From positions 9,452,725 through 9,516,724 of the forward strand of contig NC_083344.1 of the NCBI RefSeq assembly GCF_019175385.1: 64,000 nt of DNA, read 5' to 3'. Positions 1-10,753 of this stretch are shown one piece after another. The position numbers and the translations under genes were made by a program. The notes beneath the pieces are model-generated. The model made no database searches and was not told where the DNA came from. It saw only the letters and a program-made list of their open reading frames with translations. The stretch comes from Lycium barbarum (Eukaryota; Streptophyta; Magnoliopsida; Solanales; Solanaceae). Position 1 is the first letter of the stretch; each line of letters begins with the position of its first letter.

Positions 1-182
1 TCCAAACCCGAAAATGAAACGATGACGAACACTTAAAATTTGTGATAAAGTAATGCTAGTAATGTTGATAGTAAACATAGTAAAAATTAATAATACTGAG
101 CATAAAGTGTTTAACTTATCAATAAGTTTAGATGCCTGAGTAAATAAATTGAAATAAGGAGGGACAAAATTGGGTGTCAACA
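1..182 (-). mobile_element. Edge of an Ogre-like LTR (partial, cut by window start)
   Basis: The sequence matches the terminal part of the LTRs at 16250-16438 and 26249-26433, ending in the same GGGACAAAATTGGGTGTCAA CA terminus at 182, but with many substitutions and small indels. In element orientation (minus) this is the TGTTGACACCC start of the LTR. The bases after 182 do not resemble the polypurine tract found beside the complete element at 16439-16451. The element therefore either extends left out of the window or is a solo LTR. It is clearly older than the 13-26 kb copy. Confidence 0.8.
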
Positions 183-303
183 TATTTTTAATGATGTGAG
201 GCCTTTTGGGGAAAACTATGCGGGCTTGGCCCAAAGCGGACAATTTTACATCATGTTGAGAGTATCTTTGGGCCGTTTTAGCCCAACAACTGGTATCAGA
301 GCC
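183..303 (+). mobile_element. LTR end plus tRNA-Met-type primer-binding site
   Basis: A GC-richer block ends in GCCCAACA at 288, followed by AC and then TGGTATCAGAGCC at 291-303. That is the usual primer-binding sequence complementary to the 3' end of plant initiator tRNA-Met, sitting just inside the 5' LTR of many plant LTR elements. The LTR part is only about 105 bp because the Ogre-like LTR abuts it at 182. No gag or pol reading frame follows, so it is a fragment. Confidence 0.55.
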
Positions 304-559
304 AATGATTTGGCGGGACGAGTATGAATATGGCAGAGTGTTGCGTGGGGCCCGGCTTAGTGTTTACCAATTGATCCTACCTTTATATTTCAAAACCTAA
401 TTGATACACCCTCTATTTTACTGGAAGTTGTACAGGATAGGTAAAGGTATACACCCAAATTTTTATGTGGCACTCTATGTGTGAATAATTGGAGCTCACT
501 GAAACTAATGCTTTGGCCAAATTATAATTGAGGATGTATTCAATTCGTATCATGTTGAG
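304..559. other. No gene seen; probable retroelement leader remnant
   Basis: There is no convincing reading frame. The stretch directly follows a primer-binding-like site and is probably old untranslated leader of the same fragmentary LTR element. Confidence 0.3.
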
Positions 560-1077
560 TTTTTTCCGCATGTAATTCTTGTGGATTTTCATGCGAAAAT
601 CTAAAAATTTCTAATTTCTAGAATATTTACCTGTGGATACGATTTCCCTAGGTAAATCAGTGAGTAAATTTTGTGCCAAATAATTAACTGGGAATTTATG
701 TGGAAAAATAATCCCCTAGTATCATTTTCGTAGGTAAACAACCAAAAATCTAAAAAACAAAAATCCTTGTGAACTCATAGGAAAATCCCAAGGTATTGGT
801 ACTTGTAGACTTACCTGGGGATTATTTGTTGGGAATTTAGCTGGGGATTTTATCATCTAGGAAATTACTTGGGGATTATGTTCCTGCGAATTTAGCTAGG
901 GATTGTTTCTAGGGGATTTACCGAGGAATTTTACCTAAGGAATCACTTAGGAATTTTATTGCTGCGAATTTAGATGAGAATTATAACTTGGGGATGTATC
1001 TGGGGATTTTATTACCTGAAAAATTACTTGGGAATTTCGTTACTGTGAATTAGCTGGGGATTATTTCTTGGTGATTT
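560..1077. repeat. Short degenerate repeats of a GGGGATTT/GGGAATTT motif
   Basis: Variants of ACTTGGGGATTTTATT and GCTGGGGATT recur roughly every 20-45 bases. The same motif opens each unit of the array that follows, so this looks like its expanded or decayed edge. No coding potential is visible. Confidence 0.55.
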
Positions 1078-4000
1078 ACCTGGGAGTTTTATTACCATAG
1101 AAATTACTTGGGGATTTTATTGTTGTGAATTGAATTGGAAATTGTTCATTAGAGATTTAAGAAATTATATATTTTTAGAAGTTGCAAAAATTAGTGATTG
1201 TATACAAATTAAATGATTTATCCGCGGATACGATTTTGGATTTCCAAGTGAATTTTCAAGTGATCCTTTTGTTTGGATTTTCAAGTGGTCCTTTTGTATT
1301 TTCAAGCAGTCCTTTTGTTTGGATTTTCAAGTGGTCCTTTTGTTTGAAGATATCATTTGCTCAAATAGAACATTAATGTATATATCAAGGATTATCAAAT
1401 CAAAAAGTACATAAGCTTATCCAATTTTATGTTAGAATGAACAAAATAGTAATTAAAGGGGGGCGGCTACTCATGCGCCCTTTTGAAAACCATTTCAGCT
1501 ATTCTATGTTACATTTTCCATTAAGAGATAAGAATTTATGACTTTCCTTATGCTTCTTGCAGATCCCGTCATCTTCTATTGATCAACCATAAGGCACTAA
1601 AGTTTCATTACCATAGAAATTACTTGGGGATTTCATTGCTGTGAATTTAGTTGGAAATTATTCATTAGAGATTTAAGAAATAATATATTTTTAGAATTTA
1701 CAAAAATTAATGATTGTATACAAATTAAATAATTTACCTTGCGGATATGATTTTGGATTTTCAAATGGATTTTCAAGTGGTCCTTTTGTTTGGATTTTCA
1801 AGTGGTCCTTTGGTTAGTATTTTCTAGTGGTCCTTTTGGATTTTCAAGTGGTATTTCTGTTTGGATTTTCAAGTGCTCCTTTTGTTTGAAGATATCATTT
1901 GCTCAAATAGAACATTAAAGTATATATCAAGGATTACCAATTTAAAAAGTACATAAGCTTATCCATTTTTATTGAAGGGGGGCGGCTACGCATGCCCTCT
2001 TCGAAAACCATTTCAGTCATTCCATGTTACATCTTCCATTAAGAGATCAAAATTTATGACTTTCCTTATGCTTCCAGCAGATTCCGTCATCTTCTATTGA
2101 TCAACCGTAAGGCACTGAAGTTTTATAATCATGGAGATTACTTGGGGATTTTATTGTGAATAAATTTCTGGGATATTTTATTGCTGTGAATAAACTCCCA
2201 GGTAAATTTCTTGAGAGTTTAAGTGAATTTTCAAGTGGTCCTTTTGTTTGAAGTGGTCCTTTTTTTTGGATTTTCAAGTGGTCCTTTTGTATTTTCAAGT
2301 GGTCCTTTTGTTTGGACTTTCTCCATATGATTTGCTCAAATAGAACGTTAAAGTATATATCAAGGATTATCAATTCAAAAAGTACATAAGCTTATCCACT
2401 TTTATGTTAGAATGAACAAAACAGTAATTAAAGGACCGCGGCTATGCATGCCTCCCTTTAGAGATTTAAGAATTTAAGAACTTATATATTTTTAGAAGTT
2501 ACAAAAATTAGTGATTGTATACAAATTAAATAATTTACCTGTTGATACAATTTTGAATTTTCAAGTGGTGCTTTTGTTTGAAGTGGCTCTTTTTTTTGGA
2601 TTTTCAAGTGGCTCTTTTTTTTTGGATTTTCAAGTGGTCCTTTTGATTGAAGATATCATTTGCTTAAATAGGACATTAAAGTATCTATCAAGGATTACCA
2701 ATTCAAAAAGTACATAAGCTTTTTCGTTTTTATGTTAGTTAGAATGAACAAAATAGTAATTAAAGGGCGGCGGCTATGCATGTCCCCTGTTGAAAACAAT
2801 TTCAGTCGTTCCGTGTTACATTTTCCATTAAGAGATCAGAATTTATGATTTTTCTTATGCTTCCTGCAGATCCCGTCATCTTCTATTGATCAACCATAAG
2901 GCACTGAAGTTTCATTACCATACAAATTACTTGGAGATTTCATTGCTGTGAATAAACTTCCACGTAAATTTCTTGGAGATTATCTGGGAGTTTTATTACC
3001 ATAGAAATTACTTGGGGATTTTATTGCTGTGAATTTAATTTGAAATTATTCATTAGGGATTTCAAAAATTATATCTATTTAGAATTTGCAAAAATTAGTG
3101 ATTGTATATAAATTAAATAATTTACCTTGCGGACATGATTTTGGATTTTCAAGCAGTCCTTTTGTTTGGATTTTCAAGCGGTCCTTTTGTTTGGATTTTC
3201 TAGTGGTCCTTTTGGATTTTCAAGTGGTCTTTTTATTTGAAGATATCATTTGCTCAAATAGAACATTAAATTATATATCAAGGATTACCAACTAAAAAGG
3301 TATATAAGCTTTTTCGCTTTTATGTTAGTTAGAATGAACAAAATAGTAATTAAAGGGGGGCTGCTACGCATGCCCCCTTTGAAAACCATTTCAATCATTC
3401 CGTGTTACATCTTCCATTAAGAGACCAGAATTTATGACTTTCCTTATGCTTCTTGTAGATCCCGTCATCTTCTATTAATCAACCATAAGGCACTGAAGTT
3501 TCATTACCATAGATATTACGTGGAGATTTCATTGCTGTGAATAAACTTCCAGGTAGATTTCTTGGAGATTTTACCTAGGAGTTTTATTACCATATAAATT
3601 ACTTGGAGATTTTATTGTTGTGAATTTAGTTTGAAATTATTCATTAGGGATTTCAGAAATTATATATTTTTAGAAGTTGCAAAAAATAGTGATTGTATAT
3701 AAATTAAATAATTTACCTTGCCGATACAATTTTGGATTTTCAAGTGGTCCTATTGTTTGAAGTGGTCCTTTTGTTTGAATTTTCAAGTGGTCATTTTGTT
3801 TGATTTCTAGTGGTCCTTTTGGATTTTCAAGTGGTCCTTTCGTTTGAAGATATCATTTGCTCATATAGAACATTAAAGTATATATCAAGGTTTACCAATT
3901 AAAAATGTACATAAGCTTTTTCGCTTTATGTTAGTTAGAATGAACAAAATAGTAGTTAAAGTGGGGCGACTACGCATGCCCCCTTTGAAAACCATTTCGG

Positions 4001-4940
4001 TCGTTCCGTGTTACATCTTCCATTAAGAGACCAGAATTTATGACTTTCCTTATGCTTCCTGCAGATCCCATCATCTTCTATTGATCGACCATATGGCATT
4101 GAAGTTTTATTACCATAGAAATTACTTGGAGATTTCATTACTGTGAATAAACTTCAAGGTAAATTTCTTGGAGATTTACCTAGGAGTTTTATTACCATAG
4201 AAATTACTTGGGGATTTTATTGCTGTGAATTTAGTTTGAAATTATTCATTAGAGATTTCAAAAATTATATATTTTTAAAGTTGCAAAAATTAGTGGTTGT
4301 ATATAAATTAAATAATTTACCTTGCGGATACGATTTTAGATTTTCAAGTGGTCCTATTGTTTGAAGTGGTCCTTTTGTTTGGATTTTCAAGTGGTCCTTG
4401 TGTTTGGATTTTCTAGTGATCCTTTTGGATTTTCAAGCAGTCCTTTCGTTTGAAGATATCATTTGCTCAAATAGAACATTAAAATATATATCAAGGATTA
4501 CCAATTAAAAAAGTACATAAGCTTTTTTGCTTTTATGTTAGTTAGAATGAACAAAATAGTAATTAAAGAGGGGGGGCTACGCGTGCCCCCTTTGAAAACC
4601 ATTTCAGTCATTCTCTGTTACATCCTCCGTTAAGAGATCAAAATTTATGACTTTCCTTATGCTTCCTGCAGATCCCATCATCTTCTATTGAACAACCATA
4701 AGGCACTGAAGTTTTATAACCATAGAGATTACTTGGGGATTTTATTGCTGTGAATAAATTTCTTGAATATTTTATTGCTGTGAATAAGCTACCATGTAAA
4801 TTTCTTGGGAGTTTAAGTGGATTTTCAAGTGGTCCTTTTATTTGGAGATATCATTTGCTCAAATAGAACATTAAAGTATATATCAAGGATTACCAATTCA
4901 AAAAGTACATAAGCTTGTCCACTTTTATGTTAGAATGAAC
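1078..4940. repeat. Tandem array of about eight degenerate units (about 320-607 bp)
   Basis: A unit runs from ATTACCATAGAAATTACTTG through a cluster of GGATTTTCAAGTGGTCCTTT copies, GAAGATATCATTTGCTCAAA, ACATAAGCTT and a GGCTACGCATGCCCCC block to ATCTTCTATTGATCAACCAT. The GATATCATTTGCTC anchor or its variants occurs near 1346, 1888, 2326, 2649, 3238, 3845, 4452 and 4845. The best-kept units have periods of 589, 607 and 607 bp; others are internally deleted. Inside each unit the roughly 25-bp TTTTCAAGTGGTCCTTTTGT motif repeats 2-5 times, so this is a minisatellite nested in a satellite-like array. Small open frames here change from unit to unit and are not genes. Confidence 0.85.
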
Positions 4941-4953
4941 TTATATTTCTATA

Positions 4954-5236
4954 CTGCCTCCGTTTTTTAATAAGTGGTGTTTTAGCTTATGCAGACCCCT
5001 TAAGAAATTGCTCACTCCTAGAAAATTAGGAGTGTGTTTACTAACTTACCCCTGATCAAATTTTACCTTTTTCTAAGTTACTTATTTCCTAGAAAAGTTA
5101 CTTAATGATTCTTGATTATGTTAATAAGGGTAATTTTTAAAGAATAATATCAATTTCTTCCTTAAATCCTATGCACTACTTATTTAAAAACAAAATGAAA
5201 AAGCATAAAACACCATTTATTTAGGAACAAAGGGAG
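4954..5236. mobile_element. Stowaway-like MITE with TA target duplication
   Basis: The left end CTGCCTCCGTTTTTTAATAA and the reverse complement of the right end (CTCCCTTTGTTCCTAAATAA) form imperfect terminal inverted repeats that both continue into TGGTGTTTTA. TA flanks both sides (4952-4953, 5237-5238). The element is 283 bp and non-coding. Ends and TA duplication fit Tc1/mariner-type (Stowaway) MITEs. Confidence 0.75.
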
Positions 5237-6839
5237 TATATATTATTATTTTTATTATTATTGTTATTATAGAAACCACAGTTGGGGGTGTACGAACACT
5301 GCATCACATGGTAGTACAAATAGCAGCGTAAAGTGTACAGTGAATTTGGACTGAAGTGAATTTCAGCCCTCTCATACTCCTCAACTTTCTGACACGTGTT
5401 TGGCCTTTGTTTTCCTTGCTCCTTTTTTTTTGCCTCCGATTCTAAAGTCATTTAAAAATTTCTGATCCCGTTAGTATTTGGATTGTTGAATTTCATTAAT
5501 ACAAAATATAGTGGAAAGTCTTCTCATACCTTCGCTCAAGGACCCTCTTATTATACCTTCTAAGCTAATAGATTACTCAAACAATCAATTGCTTGTTTTC
5601 AAGTATTTTTTTACTTACTCATGTCCTCGATCTGTTCGGAGAAAATTGATCCAGCAGCCATGACACAGACATGTCTGAGTGGAGAAATATCTAGGCTTAT
5701 GTACTGAAAAGAAGTTATGTTGTGTTTGTGATTGTAATGGTTCAAGGTTTCTCACATTTAAAAGTTTTTTGATGTTCCTCTAGGGATACGCACTTTCTAT
5801 GTTTTCTTAATGGAACAACATACTTGGTGGGTTCACGGTCTTTGAAAGTGGGAAGAGATTTATGATATTGTACTTGCACCTAATAATTATGATCACTATT
5901 TACGTGATTTGTATCTATCTATCTATCTAACTTCTTGTTCTCCTTATGAGACGAGAGATTTCATTATTTGACTTGAGTGATACATTATTTGACTTGAGTA
6001 AAGGAAACAATTGTTGTAGAGCAATTAATTAAAACATCACAAAATTATTCTTGCATAGAATCCCAGAAACAATTCTATTCAAAACAAAAGGAAATTAAAC
6101 ACTCAAAAACCAAAGCAAAATTTTCAAGTTTGAGATCAGCTCTCATTGACAACCCTGAAATCTGATTAATGCTTCTACAATGTGAATGTCTTCAAGTGGT
6201 TCACAACAGTGCCCAGATTTGCCATTTTATTTTTCCACTAATAGCTAGTTGATTCTCCTGTTTCACCCAAATTGTAAGACATAAATAATAATTAGTAGTA
6301 TTCAATAAAAGACGATAGATTTATCAATTATCTAAATTAAAGAATAATTATAATGCTTACTTAATGGTGAGAGTCATTTTCTATAGAATTACATTTAACT
6401 TCATATTCGTTGCTCCAACCAATACTGAAACAGTTTTGATAATTTTTAGTATTCAAAAATTTTCGTCAAGAAACTCTCCAATGTGCTTTATTATTATTGC
6501 AATTGCATGATATATGTTTTTGAAGTTATTTTCATTCACCTACTAAACACCAACAAATATTTTTTAGGAAAGTATACCCCATGAAAATCAAAATAATCAC
6601 TTTTGTCATACAAGATAAAATCTCAGCCATAATTAAATTACTTATAGCCAATTATTTGTAATTGACTTTTATTAGTAAGTTTGTGATGTAAAAAAAAATA
6701 AAAATTAAACCTAATACTAACAGATGTCCGGCAGAATGAGTAAAATCAATTAAAGAAATGATGATTAGGGATTGGGATCTTGTTACCTCTGCTACTATGA
6801 AAGAGGATATCATATATGCTTGAAAAGCTTCATAAAAAA
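5237..6839 (-). other. 3' flank of NLR-1; no separate gene
   Basis: A TTA-rich microsatellite (about 5237-5270) and about 750 bp of unassigned AT-rich DNA come first. From about 6000 the sequence aligns with the 3' flanks of NLR-2 (9870-10753) and NLR-3 (62030-62858). Shared landmarks are TCCTGTTTCACCCAAATTGT (about 6257), AGAAACTCTCCAATGTGCT (about 6467) and AATTAAACCTAATACTAA (about 6701). On the minus strand GCAGAG|GTAACAAG (about 6783) resembles a splice donor just past the stop codon, and TGGGTGAAACAG|GAGAA (about 6262) an acceptor, suggesting a 3'-UTR intron common to the family. That is inference only. Confidence 0.5.
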
Positions 6840-7768
6840 TCAGATCTCTTCCAACCTCTCCACGCCTTTCATTCTCTCTGGAATCTCTTTTAGCTTTGGA
6901 CAGTGATGGATACCAAGACCTTTGATCAGAGGCATTGCACTTGTGCCTAAATCCCATATTTCTAGGTTCTCAAGATCTTGAAGACGAAGGAACTCTAGTT
7001 GACTGAAGCTGTTATCACTGCAGGTAATTTCTTCTCCAAGATAAGCTCCTACTAATTGGAGATCCCTTAGGTTTGGCAACATTCCCAGAATAGGCATCAG
7101 ATCTTCCATGAGTTCTGGATACTCAAGGAACATCATTGTGATTGAATTTGGAAATGGGTTTGACAGGGGCAGTTTTTCTAGTCTCCCATATAACCCCAAT
7201 TTCTGGAGCTTTTGACAAGAACTAAGAAATTCTAGGGCTCGGAATGATTCACGAGTTAGTTCACACCCCAATTGGAGAGTGCTAAGGTTTTTCAAGCTGC
7301 TAATGTTGTTTAGGGAGTAAGATTTCTTAATATCATACAAGTTTAATTCTCGAAGATTGACTAAATCAATAGGGTTAAGATCTCGCCACTGATCACAACA
7401 AATGACTCTAAGAACTTAAAGACTTGTGAGGTTGTTTATATGTTGGAGAGGTTCTGAATAATTAACGTCTAAATGTCTTAGATTTACTAGGTTAGCTATC
7501 TCAGGAGGTAGTCGGGATGCTCTATCAATGTTTTTAACCAAGGCGTGGAGTGTCAGTAAATTTTTGAGGTTGCCTATGGAGGAGGGGATATCACATCTAC
7601 CTGTAAAGCCTAAGTATCTGAGGCTGTACAAACTTCCTATGGCATCTGGTAATGTAAATATGTCAGAACCAATCTCCAAGTATAGCACATATAAATGTTG
7701 GAACATATTGCGGAACTTTATCCTATCCAGCTTAAGACCTTCTTGATCAAAGAATGTAACTGACCTAC
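6840..7768 (-). pseudogene. NLR-1: CNL-type resistance gene, LRR-only pseudogene
   Basis: On the minus strand this encodes the C-terminal leucine-rich repeats of an RPP8/RPP13-like CC-NB-LRR protein. It begins at RSVTFFDQEGLKLDRIKFRN, runs through LPDAIGSLYSLRYLGF and LRDLQLVGAYLGEEITCSD, and ends ERMKGVERLEEI with TGA at 6840. It is closely similar to the LRR part of NLR-2. An in-frame TAA at 7416-7418 replaces the CAA (Gln) of NLR-2 in TSL-Q-VL; the frame is otherwise open on both sides. Similarity to NLR-2 stops abruptly at about 7768, just before the sequence encoding RSVTFF. No CC or NB-ARC region follows; repeats replace it. This is a 5'-truncated, nonsense-bearing relic. Confidence 0.9.
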
Positions 7769-9059
7769 ACAAATTTATTTCCTCCATGCATTTTAATTTG
7801 CTCACTTTTGACTTTTCGCATTCTTTGGATTTAATAAATCCCACGTGGATATATGCCATGGTATTGAATATTTATTTTCTTCTCATGTATACACTTGTGC
7901 ACTTCTATTTTAATTTTCCGACACATATTTATTTCCTCCGTGCACTTTTACTTTTCACGTTATTTAAAAATTAATAAATGAAGTACTCCTTCCGTCCCAT
8001 ATTACTTGGCCACATTACTATACTTGACTTTTCACGTTCTTTAAGAATTAATAAAAATGAAGTACTCCCTTCGTCCATATTACTTGGCCACATTACTAAA
8101 AATATATATCTATTTTTCTATTCTATATTTATCTTCTTTTCTATTTCTATTATGCCCATTTTTCTTCTTTGTCAACACTTTAAACTGAAGAGAGGATGAA
8201 CAATAGCAATGCAAATTTGTATCAAAAGTTATTTTAATGCTCCTACACATAACTTGTTCACCTTTGACTTTTCACGTTCTTTGAAAATTAATAAATAAAG
8301 TATATATTTTATCATAATATCCATAATTATTGGTATATAGTCTCAATAGCCTCAGAAAATGATTTGAAATGAATAATTAATGTGAAGGGTAAAATAAAAA
8401 AATAAAAAGATTTTTTCTTTCCTTGATATGATAACGTCGACAAGTAAAAGTAAAGGGAGGGGGTGACATTTATTCCCGTTTTCCTTCACTGTCAATACTT
8501 TACTTATTTACTCTCCTTTGCAATCTCTGATTATTGTTTCTTTACATTTATAAAATGTATTACATTATATTTTCATTTCAGAATTAAAATTTGGTGATTA
8601 ATGATATAACATATATCTTTCTAATTTTGATTTCTTTGTAACAATTAATATAAAAAGTTATAATATATTTTTTAATAAATTTAATAAAAATATTTTAATC
8701 CAATATACAACAAAATGGTTCTTATGTTTGGATCTGAACAGTTACTTAATTGAAATGGATATCAACTTGTTGGTATACATATAAAATATTAAAGAATTTA
8801 AAAGAAAACATTTAGAATCAAAATATTAATTTTCCCTCATATTCTTACTAATTTTCTTTTACATCAATGAACAACTTTCATTGTCATGATAATGATAAAA
8901 AAGTCCGCCTCTTTTTATCTCAAAGACTTTTAATTACAACTAAAGTGATGGTACATAAAATACATTTTGTATATATAATAACAATTAGAATGTTTTTACA
9001 AGTTATTTTCAAAATACAAACCTTAAAGACTGACTAATTAAAGTGAATAGACATGTTCG
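7769..9059. other. Repeat filler replacing the NLR-1 5' half
   Basis: This stretch carries several degenerate copies of a MITE-like motif: TGACTTTTCACGTTCTTT with AATTAATAAA near 7800, 7950, 8025 and 8270, and TACTCC-TTCCGTCC followed by ATATTACTTGGCCACATTA near 7984 and 8062. The rest is AT-rich with no supported reading frame. The right part probably belongs to the Helitron whose 3' end lies at 9090; I could not place its 5' end. Confidence 0.5.
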
Positions 9060-9090
9060 GCCCGTGCATCGCACGGGCATGTATTGCTAG
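9060..9090 (+). mobile_element. Helitron 3' terminus (hairpin plus CTAG|T)
   Basis: GCCCGTGC-ATC-GCACGGGC (9060-9078) is a perfect 8-bp stem with a 3-base loop. Eight bases later comes CTAG (9087-9090) followed by T. A GC-rich hairpin a few bases upstream of CTRR, with insertion before T, is the diagnostic 3' end of Helitrons. The paralogous 3' flank near 61330 (AGATAACTATAGTGGTTATG) lacks this terminus, which supports an insertion here. Confidence 0.7.
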
Positions 9091-9320
9091 TATATAGATA
9101 ACTATAGTGGTTATGACTTAAAATTCTAAGGGGCAGTGATTAAAGGCGGATTCAGGATTATAATTTTATGGGTTCAGTACTCAAGTTTTAATTACTAAAC
9201 CCATCATCTTATTTAAGTTATGGGTTCATAGTTCAATATTTACAAAAAAGAAATCTATTTTACATAGAAAATCTAGGTCTAGGCTAAAAGTTACGGGTTC
9301 ATTTGAACCCATAACTATTA

Positions 9321-9562
9321 CTCCCTCCATTTCAATGCATGTGAACCTTTTCGGATTACGAGGGTCAAATTTTATAACTTTGATTGTAAATTTTAACATA
9401 GATTTTTCAAATTGGTAAAAATAAAATTTATATATTTATAAAATACAGAAAAAGTACTATAAGTCATGATAATTTATAATTCAAATAATTTAGAAAAAAT
9501 ATAAGAAAAACGTGATCAAAAAACCATCTCGTGGACTCTCCAAATAAATTGAACGGAGGCAG
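9321..9562. mobile_element. Stowaway-like MITE in the NLR-2 3' flank
   Basis: The left end CTCCCTCCATTTCAATGCAT and the reverse-complemented right end CTGCCTCCGTTCAATTTATT form imperfect terminal inverted repeats. TA precedes the left end; the right target copy is degraded. The same element sits at the orthologous place in the NLR-3 flank (61554-61796), so it inserted before the duplication. Confidence 0.6.
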
Positions 9563-10753
9563 ACAGTGGCAGTGACCATCATCCAACTATCGCGAGATAG
9601 AGCGAACCCATAGGATACATCATAATTAACTTCATTAGCCAATCGATAACTAAATAATAGGGGAAATTTAATAAATCTCAACATATTAGTCATAGATAAC
9701 AATATCTGAATCATCTTCCCATGCTGAGAGCATAATCCTCAACAAATACATAACCCGTAATGAAAACATCTAAGAATCTCTACCAGACAGACCCCGCATG
9801 ATAAGTAAAGTCTAAGAATTAAAAAGCATAAGCAAGGATCTGCATTTAAGCAGTAAAAGAGAGTGAATGAAACCATTTTGCAGAGCAGTTAATTAAAAGA
9901 TCACAATTTGCAGAACAATTAATTAAAACATCACAAAATCATTCTTGCATAGAATCCCAGAAACAATTCTATTCAAACCAATTCCACACACTCAATAAAA
10001 CCAAAAATAAAAGGAATTAAACACTCAAAAACCAAAACAAAATATTCAAATTTGAGATAAGCTCTCATTGACAATCCTGAAATCTGATTAATGCTTCTAC
10101 AATGTCAATGTCTTCAAGTGGTTCACAACAATACTCACATCTGCCATTTTATTTTCCACGAACAACTAGTTGCTTCTCCTGTTTCACCCAAATTGTAAGA
10201 CATAAATAATAATGAGTATTCAATAAAAGACAACAGATTTATCAATTACCTAAATTAAAGAGTAATTATAATGTTCACTTAATGGTGAGAGTCATTTTCT
10301 ATAGAATTATATTTAATTTCATATTAGTTGTTCCAACCAATACTGAAGCAGTTTTAATAATTTTTAGTATTCAAATTTTCATCAAGAAACTCTCCAATGT
10401 GCTATTAATATTATTATTATTATTAATTTGTAATTGTAAGATATATGCTTTCAAAGTTATTTTCATTCACCGACTAAACACCAACAAACATTTTTTAGGA
10501 AAGTATACCCATGAAAATCAAAATAATTACTTTTGTCATACAAGATAAATTCTCGGTCATAATTAATTTACTTATAGCCAATTATTTGTAATTGACTTTT
10601 ATTAGTGTTGGTGATGTAAAAAAATAAAAAAATAAAAAATTAAACCTAATACTAAGATATGTGCGGCAGAATGAGTAAAAGCAATCAAAGAAATGGTGAT
10701 TAGGGATTGGGATCTTGTTACCTCTGCTATTATGAAAGAGGCGAAATAGGATA
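9563..10753 (-). other. 3' flank of NLR-2
   Basis: The stretch is closely similar to 61797-62858 downstream of NLR-3 and in part to 37464-40723 and 6000-6839. It carries the same candidate 3'-UTR donor (GCAGAG|GTAACAAG, near 10720) and acceptor (GGGTGAAACAG|GAGAAG, near 10186) on the minus strand. Small open frames are shared with the paralogous flanks only because the DNA is duplicated. No independent gene is supported. Confidence 0.5.

Noticed and set aside
291..303. Possible tRNA gene remnant (TGGTATCAGAGCC)
   Set aside because: Only the primer-binding segment is present. There is no cloverleaf, and it lies right after an LTR-like CAACA end.
9490..9714. Small frame MIQILLSMTNMLRFIK..., conserved at 61724-61954 and partly 37418-37600
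   Set aside because: Conservation follows from duplication of the whole NLR 3' flank. Substitutions and indels do not respect the frame, and its end lies in a MITE.
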